Shown piece by piece: positions 56,832 to 64,000 of a stretch of DNA of 64,000 nucleotides. Below the pieces are notes generated by a model. The model saw only the letters and a list, made by a program, of their open reading frames with translations. It was not told where the DNA came from and made no database searches. The DNA is taken from positions 40,935,735 to 40,999,734 of the forward strand of contig OU342636.1 of the NCBI GenBank assembly GCA_910589415.1, written 5' to 3'. Made by a program: the position numbers and the translations under genes. Source of the DNA: Malachius bipustulatus (taxonomy: Eukaryota > Arthropoda > Insecta > Coleoptera > Melyridae). The stretch's first letter is position 1; each line of letters starts with the position of its first letter.

Positions 56832-57073
56832 GTATCTACCAACACACAGCACAGTTTAGATCACGAATCCCGTGAGCAGAATGCAATGAAATAAAAATAA
56901 AAACAAAATAAAAGGCACGGTGGGTTCGGCTTGCGCCATAGGGCCATATCACTGGGGTGTATCCTATGGCGCAAGCCGAACCCACCGTGCCTTTTATTTT
57001 GTTTTTATTTTTATTTCATTGCATTCTGCTCACGGGATTCGTGATCTAAACTGTGCTGTGTGTTGGTAGATAC

Positions 57074-57118
57074 ATTGTACTGAAGAGTCCCAAACAGGAC
57101 GAAACACGTGTCTACAAT
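57074..57118 (+). ncRNA. Candidate type I hammerhead ribozyme, family 1, full motif
   Basis: Stem I ATTGTA (57074-57079) pairs with TACAAT (57113-57118). The core CTGAAGA is at 57080-57086. Stem II GTCC (57087-57090) pairs with GGAC (57097-57100). GAAA is at 57101-57104. Stem III lies in ACACGTGT (57104-57111), and C57112 is the cleavage base. Six-base-pair stem I makes this the best-paired of the family 1 copies. Natural relatives with nearly the same stem II and core occur in retroelements of other animals. Confidence 0.88.
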
Positions 57119-57335
57119 TTCCGCCTCTGCTCACAGCACAACATCAATGGATGGCATGTTGTCTGACAACATGTCATTCATCTTTTGTCTAATTTTATTT
57201 AGATTTGAGATACTTTTTCTATCTTTTTATGTGGAATGGAGTCATAGAGTTTCACCCATATCTCTGATGAATCTAACTCCACTATTGAGAGAATAGTTTT
57301 TGTCATGTGATGCAAGAAAACACTACCACAAAGGA

Positions 57336-58757
57336 AAAAACCTTCTTGCGCATCAATCGCAGAAATAGTGTACTTTTATGCGATTCAATAATAAATATTT
57401 TCTTCCTATTTTTTTTTTATAATGAATATAATGAAAAAATAATCCGACTTTTTTTTTGGGAAAACTCCACCTACCTACCAAAAAAATAGAATGATCCTCT
57501 CGTGGTTTCGAACCCGCACCAACAGTTTGCTAGGCAAGGGTGTAATGAACTGAGCCACGGTGCGTTTCAAATTTGTAATGCTGATCGCGTAGGTATATAT
57601 AGTACGTCAGGTACCTACACCTACACATTTTATTTTTTAAACTAGTCATATCTTAGTTATTAAAAAACCAATTTGAATACTTTTTTCACCTGCATGTAGG
57701 TGATTTAATTGTCGTTGCGATTGCTCTTCTAATTTTCAGAACCATTCATAATTGATGTGAAAAAAAATAAAAAAGAAATGGCGAACCATTTCATCGATTT
57801 AATAATTTTATATAAGTGTAAGCTAATTTTGCACAAGCGAAAAACTTTTTTATTTTTCGTTTAAAATGCTACATTAATCGAGGCGAATTGAAGCTAAGAC
57901 ATCAAATTATAATATGTTAAAGAAAAAAAAATGGAAAATTTCGGTTCAACTTCTTCAAAAATGGACTCATAAACGGTTATAGAAATTTACACATTTTTAC
58001 CCTTTTCCTACCTACGACACTGGCTTATTAATGGAAAATATGCTAATTTTATTGCATTAGCTCAAATTTCCAATAATTTTCTTCAAATCCTGTTAATTTG
58101 ATTTCAAAGTTTTTTTTTTGCCATCTTGCTCATACAGGGGTTCAAAAAATAGTAAATTTTCCGAAAATTCAAATGGTCGCCATTTTGAAACGGCTCGGCC
58201 GATTTTGCTCAAGTGTAATATCAGACCACTCCTTGTGGACATCTTACTCTCACAAAAATTTCAGCCGCCTATATTGAAAACTGCGACCAGAAACCGTGCC
58301 TCAAGGACCGGATTTTTGGAACTTTGAAAGGACAATCTGTAGAAGTAACGTGACTTTTGGAAATTTTTTCAACGAAAATCTAAAGTCATTCCAAAGCTTT
58401 ACAAGAATCCAAAATTTCGTTCACTAATCTTGAAAGATAAAGCTACAGGAGCGTTTTTAAAATCGAAAAATCGTGATTTTGGAGAAATATATATATATAA
58501 ATATAGTAAAAAGAAGACGTTTGTTTGGGTTCTAGGGCTCATTTCAAACGTCTTCTTTTTACTATATGTACTTGGCTCGAATAACTCTCCACTTTGTTAT
58601 TGTAATTATATAAATATATATCGTGGGCAGGTGAATTTTGGAAAAGCACTTTTTCGTGATCTGGGGGTCAGGATCGGTGGACATTTGGTGAGTTTGGGTG
58701 ATTTTCGAAAAGTGATGTCGTCCTCAATAGTGTATTTTTTTGTTAAAAAATACACTA
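57336..58757. mobile_element. Composite repeat, copy C (most complete)
   Basis: It has the left end as in copy B, the tRNA-like motif at 57491-57568 (minus), the full body, an AT tract and a small inverted repeat AGTAAAAAGAAGACGTTT / AAACGTCTTCTTTTTACT (58506-58563). The TCGTGGGCAGG segment shared with B follows, then the terminal palindrome ending AAAAAATACACTA. The unit is about 1.4 kb. In copy A the part between the AGTAAAAAGAAGACG word and the right end is replaced by the ribozyme palindrome. Frames at 58118-58327 and 58430-58783 are repeat readings. Confidence 0.85.
57491..57568 (-). other. tRNA-like internal pol III promoter, copy C
   Basis: Minus strand TGGCTCAGTTCATTACACCC, then a B box GGTTCGAAACC, as in copy A. 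Confidence 0.65.
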
Positions 58758-59369
58758 ATAGAATAACCATAAAAGGTATATAAGCCTGCGATGCATTCAT
58801 TTGCTAAATAATCTGACAGTGGACTGATACTGGTCTGGTAGTAATATGATGAATATCTTTCGTTCTGAACATTAAATACCCAAGAATAGCAGCATTAAAT
58901 GGACCACTGCTAAAACTATGCTCGGCTAACCTCACGATGGAGTGGCATACACAGAACAAGAAAAAGAAGACTGGGGATCTTATATCTAGACAGTAGTTGT
59001 TGAAATGAAAACTGTTCCTTAAAACAGACTTTTAGCCAATATCAGCAAACGACAATCTGAATGAATTGTCGTCAAATGACAATCTCCTTTGAGATATTTA
59101 TTTTGTCGGTAATTTGCTTTTTTATAAAGGAAACGTGTTTAAAATGTACGTTTAGCAATTTAGAAGATCGGTTTAAAATGACAATCCTTCTGCCTTGTGC
59201 CAAAATTAGAAGACATCAAAGCGATGGTTGCTGCAATTACTAGGTACGCATGAAATTGATTGAGGAGGATATTCCTCATCCTGTCTATTTTGTCTATCCT
59301 GTCATTGTCTATTGTACTAGACGTCATGATTTGGTCCTATAATTTCTTACAAAATGAAGCCAATTATTC
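58758..59369. other. Unassigned DNA
   Basis: Mixed composition, perhaps decayed LINE endonuclease sequence towards its end. No motif before 59375. Confidence 0.3.
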
Positions 59370-59442
59370 ATCATGCAACTTTACTAAATGTGGAGACTTC
59401 AATGCAAAAAACACAAACTGGGGAGTGGGGAGGCAAGCTTAG
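59370..59442 (+). pseudogene. Possible LINE endonuclease motif fragment
   Basis: CGDFNAKNTNWGVGRQA (about 59390-59440) matches the GDFNAKHxxWG block of LINE apurinic-type endonucleases (Asp and Asn are catalytic). Only this block is convincing, so it is a tiny remnant or a chance match. Confidence 0.45.
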
Positions 59443-61679
59443 TCAAAGTCACTCGTTTGTATTATTTGTAAGAAAACACAGTTCGCATAAATAACTATAT
59501 AACTTTTATTATTTACATATAATAGTATGTATGACTATAAAAACAAATTCAATACATATAAACTGCATAAAAGTACATACAAGTACATAAGTACAAGAAG
59601 TACATAGGTACGACATAATTACATAAGTAATTGATTTTTATTATAACACGTTTCGGATTTTAATATAATAGGTAAGTACCTAGGTATATTGTGTAATGTA
59701 AATATGAAAATCATTTTCTTCACAAAAACAATGATTTTCATATTTAATATTATTCTTATGCATATAAAAGCTTTATTTACCTATATTAGTTAAATTGAAC
59801 ATATTATATACCAATTAATGTATTATTTAGTGTTGAAAAACATATTATATTTTGTAATAAGTCATTTATTCATTTAATATATTTCAATTAATAATAATTC
59901 GACAGGTAGGTATACTAAACTATAAATAATTGATCATAATATACTTATTTGAGAAACTGTATAAATTTTAACAATAAAATTTAGTGTATATACAAACACA
60001 TGGACGGCACTTAAGTATAACAATAACATGATGGAATAAACATTAAAGGAACAACTAACGAATAATTGTTAAAGGTTTTGCACACAAATTTCACAACTTT
60101 TATAAATAGGACCATGTTTATATTTTTCTTTTAATTTTTGGTTTTTATTCTTAGCAGCTTTACGTTGATTTGAAATGTATAGTAATTTCGGAACGTTAAA
60201 AATTTTGGTCTCTTACTGATTTTCTCATTCAATAAAAATATAAAATATTTAAAAAAATAATGATTTCATTAGAGGGCATTAATTCGCTTTCAATCTACTC
60301 AGTTTCTAATCGTTACAGTATAAAATTTTAAAATTCTGGTCATTAAGTATCTACAAATCAATCAAAAAACAAACACTTGGATAATGTTGATAAAAAATGC
60401 GGCGAAAGGATAGAACAGTTTAGAACAAAGGTGTATACAGGGGGCTTCAATTTATAGGTACAGTGATGAGCAAAAGAAACGAAACAACAATTCTTGCGAG
60501 TTTTTAAAAATCCAATAATTTCTATTGACGTTTTTATTTTTTTAACCAAGGATACGCTCAATGACATCGTCAATTCTTTCAAATGGGACACTCTGATATT
60601 ATTGATTTTTAATTTTGCCGGAATAAATTCAATAAGTTTTTACATTCCAAATTTTAAAGTAGGTTTTTGTCGGTTTGTTATACTTGTTGTCACTTGTTAT
60701 AAAATCGCAATTTTCCATTTTCAAAGTTGTTTTCATGGAAAACGACTCAAGATATCGAAAAACGACTTACATGTCCCTAAATATCTCAACTTTTCGGCTA
60801 GTATCGTATCACCCGTTTTTTACATTTTCCTCAAAAGTAAAAATTCAAGGATTTATCGAATTATTTCGTTTATTTTGCCCCTCACAAAAAATTTAATCAA
60901 AACTGTTGATTTTTGAATTTTTACAAAATAATTATTTTTCAAAAACAATCTGCAGCTTTATGCAAATATCTGCAGATCTTTCAATGAAAACTTAACTCTG
61001 ATAATTTGTGAAGAAAACATTTTAATGAAAAAGGCAAAGTATGATGAATAAATTAAATTCCCTAATTAAAGGAAAAATAAGATAATCTACCTAAAATTTA
61101 TATTTTACTGAAATTCGCCTCGCAAAATGGGTTTCAGATGTGTAATTTTTGGGGAATTTCCATGAGTGATTACGTTAGTGAAAATATACCTACAGGGGGT
61201 GTTAATTGGTGTATAAGCCGTAATTCCAAGGGCGCATATCTGCACCAAATTCAAGAAAAAAAGATCATATAAAATAAATAAGTGTCCTCTTAAAGAGTCT
61301 GGTTTTCGAGATAAGGGGTGTGAAGGTCTAAAAAAATGTATTTTTTTAAAATTAATTAATCTCAAACATCATTTCGCTGATTTTGATGGAATTTAGCATT
61401 GTTGTTTGTCGTCGTGAGATGCTAAGTAATCACCAACTAGATGATAATTGTGCGTTCCAGTGTTCCGGGGGTTAGTTTCACGGGTAATATTAACAAAAAA
61501 TGTATTTGTTTACAAAACTTATATCCCATTCAAAATTTGAATTATTTTGGTACCTCTTCGAATGCTGAGCTTTGTATTACCTTTTGACAAACTTAATTTT
61601 TTTAAATTTAAATTTCTGATCAAATTTGACGTCGACTGTATATTTTATCTACGTTACGCAGTCAAAATATATTATTTAG
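59443..61679. other. Unassigned AT-rich DNA
   Basis: The 140-codon plus-strand frame at 60494-60916 is Phe/Ile/Ser-rich. Its sequence overlaps repetitive words also seen near 63170-63370 (CATTTTCAAAG...GGAAAA.CG), so I regard it as repeat-derived. A CAGGGGGTGTT word at 61193 may be another element end. Confidence 0.3.
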
Positions 61680-61842
61680 GCCCGTATTCATCAATAAATA
61701 TAACCCCTGGGGTTATATTTTGGAACATGTCATTGGTTTAAAATTCGTAGCGTTCGTAGGGTTTGAGCAACAGACCAATCAGCTGTCAGAAAATTCAAAA
61801 TGTAACCCCAGAGTTATATTTTGAAGTTTGATGAATACGGAC
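61680..61842. mobile_element. About 160-bp MITE with CCGTATTCATCAA ends
   Basis: CCGTATTCATCAA at 61682-61694 and TTGATGAATACGG at 61828-61840 are perfect inverted repeats. ATATAACCCCTGGGGTTATATTTTGG near the left is itself palindromic and is mirrored by AAAATGTAACCCCAGAGTTA, then TATTTTG, near the right. No coding sequence. Confidence 0.85.
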
Positions 61843-62546
61843 ATTAGAGTAGGTATATTAAACTTACACTAAAAATACGTTTTATTTGGAATTTCGGGAC
61901 CCATCTCCTTCATTGTTTTGAATGTTTTTATAATAAATGTGTCCTTATGTATTTTTTCAACTAAGTATAATACCTTTGGCATTTTAAATAATCGAATAAA
62001 CTAATATTTAAGATATATTTTAACTTATATTTTATGAGAAAAGTGGAAGTCATTTGTTTTTTAAGCTAAAATTGGCTCTCCAAGACTTATAACATTAAGA
62101 AAAAATAACACAGCCAACTTGAATTTAAAAACATCTGTGGGATATATATTTTTTTTTAGTTAAGCGGCCAAAACTACTATTTATATCTTTTTTGCCGTTT
62201 GATTTTTTTTCGTATCTTACTCCGTTTTCAAGAAACAAAATAAATAAATTAAAGCCGCTTCAAAACAATGTCGAATAATTTGATAAAATAAAATTATGAA
62301 AATTAAAATCAAATTTTCGACAAGCATTGAAGTTCGTTTCATTTATTTTTCCTTGAAAGCAATATGAGATGCGAAAAAATATCCAAATACAAGAAAGTTG
62401 GATTTTTAGTTACTTAACACGAAAATAATTTGTAAACAAGTAAAGGGCGTACGTTTTTTGTTAGTTTTTTTTTTGTGAAATTGCCTCCTGGAACGCGAGT
62501 GGGAATTATAATTATTATCATCTAGTTAGTGCTAACTTAGCGCCTA
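61843..62546. other. Unassigned AT-rich DNA
   Basis: Nothing recognised. Confidence 0.3.
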
Positions 62547-62667
62547 GGGCACAATAATTTACTGTTATTCCTTCATGTCTCAGTTTTTACTTTTCAAAAA
62601 GTTCTGGCTAATTGGTCTCCGCCAAAGCCATATACGTTAATTGAAAAAAAAAAAAAAGGGCACAATA
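62547..62667 (+). mobile_element. Poly-A retroposon with 10-bp target-site duplication
   Basis: GGGCACAATA occurs at 62547-62556 and 62658-62667, enclosing a 101-bp insert that ends in AATTG followed by 14 A. The insert matches 44172-44282 in the opposite orientation. No pol III boxes are evident in this length, so it may be the 3' end of a longer LINE or gene transcript. Confidence 0.85.
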
Positions 62668-64000
62668 GATCTCACCTACAGAAGGCCTTCCATTATTCTA
62701 CAACTTACCGTCTTATTACAACAAATAATACTGACAAAATTCACCAAAATCAACAAAAAAATCTTTGAGATAATAATAAGAAAATTTTTATTTTTTTTTT
62801 AAACTTTAACACCATCATGAAAACCAGACTTTTTAGGACACAAATTTATACAAGCCTTTCTAGGTACTTGAATTTGAACAGAGTGAGGCGCGAGAACCTT
62901 ATGGCATTTTTATATGGAACAGTGTTGGAAGAAGAAGTCTAGAAATCTGTATGATTTAAAGTTTGACGAGTCGAACTAAAAATGTTTACAACCCCTCATC
63001 ACTGATTATACCCGAAGTTGCCATCAACTTTCTTATTTTAAACGAGACACCCTGTATATTATTACATTATCAGATCGTCTAAGAAAATCTAATAACAACG
63101 GTTTTTATAGTCCAAGTTAGTAACGAGTGATTTATAAGATAGGTATAAACAAATGAAAATCGTAATTTCCGTTTTTTCATTTTCAAAGCAGTTTTTCTCA
63201 TTTTTTTTGGAAAATCGCCGATTTTTCATCACTTTGTGTACCTAGAAATTTCATCCACGTAAAAGGATACTACGTGAAAAGGTAAGATAGGGACACGTAA
63301 GCCCTTTTCCAATATCTTGACCCTTTTCGACTTTAGCTGCTTTGAAAATGGAAAATTGAGATTTTCATTTGTTTCCTAAGGTTCTAAGGTTCTCGCCCTG
63401 TATAGCTCATTTAGAAAAATTATACCTAATTGAAATAACTAAGAAATAATGCAAAATAGTAATTAATTCACGTCTTTTAAAGAAAAATTCTAAAACCATT
63501 CAAGAAAATATTTGAATTCTTAAAAAAAATAAATCAGTTATTCTTTCTTCAAATTTGAAACTTATTTTACATGCATTAGCTCCAGTAAGTCCACGAATAG
63601 CATAGGTATCCAAAATTTTAAATTATACTTATGTAATCCGAATTTTTTTTTTATATCTGAAGATCCCTCTCTAACGTGCAGATAATAGATATTGGTCCAT
63701 AATAATATATCGAGAGTAAAATGTAATTATCCAAGTGCTTGTGACATTTGACAAATGAGTAGATAATGCACGAGAAATTCTGGCTCACCCTGTATAAGCA
63801 ATATGTAATTAGCGCCCGAATTAGTGAAGATAGAAGGACCAAGATGATAGTATTATCCAGCATCGTGTAAGCGAAGAGTCGGTGACCTCAAGGTCTTTAA
63901 ACTCTAATAAAAGGTCGAACTGGTTTCGGCACTGGCAAATATTTAGCCAACCTAACCAAACAATCACCTCTCTGGAGCGCTCCTTTTGGTCCTTTTTGCC
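62668..64000. other. AT-rich DNA with fragments of TACAGGG-type repeats
   Basis: About 63045-63405 has CACCCTGTATA, a 'gatgaaaatcgtaatttccg' block and CGCCCTGTATAG, related to the repeat at 53204 and to 15840-16370. CACCCTGTATAAG occurs again at 63787. No gene recognised to the window end. Confidence 0.4.

Larger units (their letters stand above)
56555..57201. mobile_element. Foldback retroelement 2 with hammerhead ribozymes and 12-bp target-site duplication
   Basis: Direct repeats TAATTTTATTTA at 56555-56566 and 57190-57201 enclose 56567-57189. Inside, arms 56715-56942 and 56963-57190 are inverted repeats of 228 bp with no gaps and two mismatches, around a 20-nt loop. The outer 148 bp on the left (56567-56714) is the tail seen in element 1. 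The tail's first 57 bp (56567-56623) recurs in direct order at 56886-56942, a 319-bp interval that spans one ribozyme. Read on the minus strand this is tail - linker - ribozyme - body - tail, slightly more than one unit of a head-to-tail array, followed by an inverted copy. No protein is encoded. Frames at 57108-57296 merely cross it. Confidence 0.9.

Noticed and set aside
58118..58327. Frame of 69 codons nearly identical to one at 34692-34901
   Set aside because: It lies in the composite repeat body; copies B and E interrupt the frame, so the similarity is repeat identity rather than coding conservation.
60468..60492. GTGATGAGC...GAAACGAAAC resembling a ribozyme core
   Set aside because: C3 is replaced by G and there is no stem II or stem I complement.
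60494..60916. 140-codon plus-strand frame
   Set aside because: Phe/Ile/Ser-rich translation of AT-rich DNA that shares words with non-coding repeats near 63170-63370; no domain or start context.

Overview
This is an AT-rich eukaryotic window that looks like the repeat-filled intergenic or intronic DNA of an insect with a large genome. I base that on the mix of decayed elements: gypsy LTR, R1-like, RTE-like and RNase H-bearing LINEs, Tc1/mariner transposases, many short inverted-repeat elements ending in TACAGGGTG or similar, and abundant GGTAGGTA/TACCTACC words. I cannot name the species or order. I recognise no intact host gene, rRNA, canonical tRNA or CRISPR array. All recognisable protein homology belongs to broken transposable elements, and most open frames are chance or antisense readings of repeats.

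Layout. 0-8 kb: inverted-repeat elements at 0.7-1.1 and 3.3-3.9 kb, a possible 5' exon or splice donor near 2.4 kb, a promoter-like GC-rich patch at 4.5-4.8 kb, and a minus-strand solo LTR at 6.5-7.0 kb. 8.5-10.1 kb: a GC-rich, LTR/leader-like segment with a 120-bp dimer of a conserved hairpin. 13.8-16.6 kb: nested inverted-repeat elements. 17.9-18.3 kb: a foldback with hammerhead ribozymes. 20.9-26.5 kb: LINE and Tc1/mariner pseudogenes. 29-32 kb: LINE remnants. 33-35.4 kb: a foldback and copy A of a composite repeat carrying a tRNA-like motif and a perfect 133-bp palindrome. 37.5-40.1 kb: two minus-strand LINE pseudogenes. 41-45 kb: two large inverted-repeat elements. 45.4-47.2 kb: a dead gypsy pol. 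48-55.4 kb: composite repeat copies E and B, LINE fragments and MITEs. 56.6-58.8 kb: the second ribozyme foldback and composite copy C. 59-64 kb: small retroposons, MITEs and unassigned AT-rich DNA.

The most interesting content is a set of six candidate hammerhead ribozymes of two unrelated sequence families. Each has every universal core base and self-complementary stem I, II and III segments. They lie as divergent sense/antisense pairs inside three near-perfect palindromes (17878-18110, 35118-35400, 56715-57190). Two of the host elements are flanked by 12-13 bp direct repeats. In the 56.6-kb element a tail segment recurs at a 319-bp interval around one ribozyme, which is the head-to-tail layout expected of a small circular-RNA retroelement (retrozyme, or a non-autonomous Penelope-like element). 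No Penelope reverse transcriptase is visible here, so mobilisation would have to be in trans.
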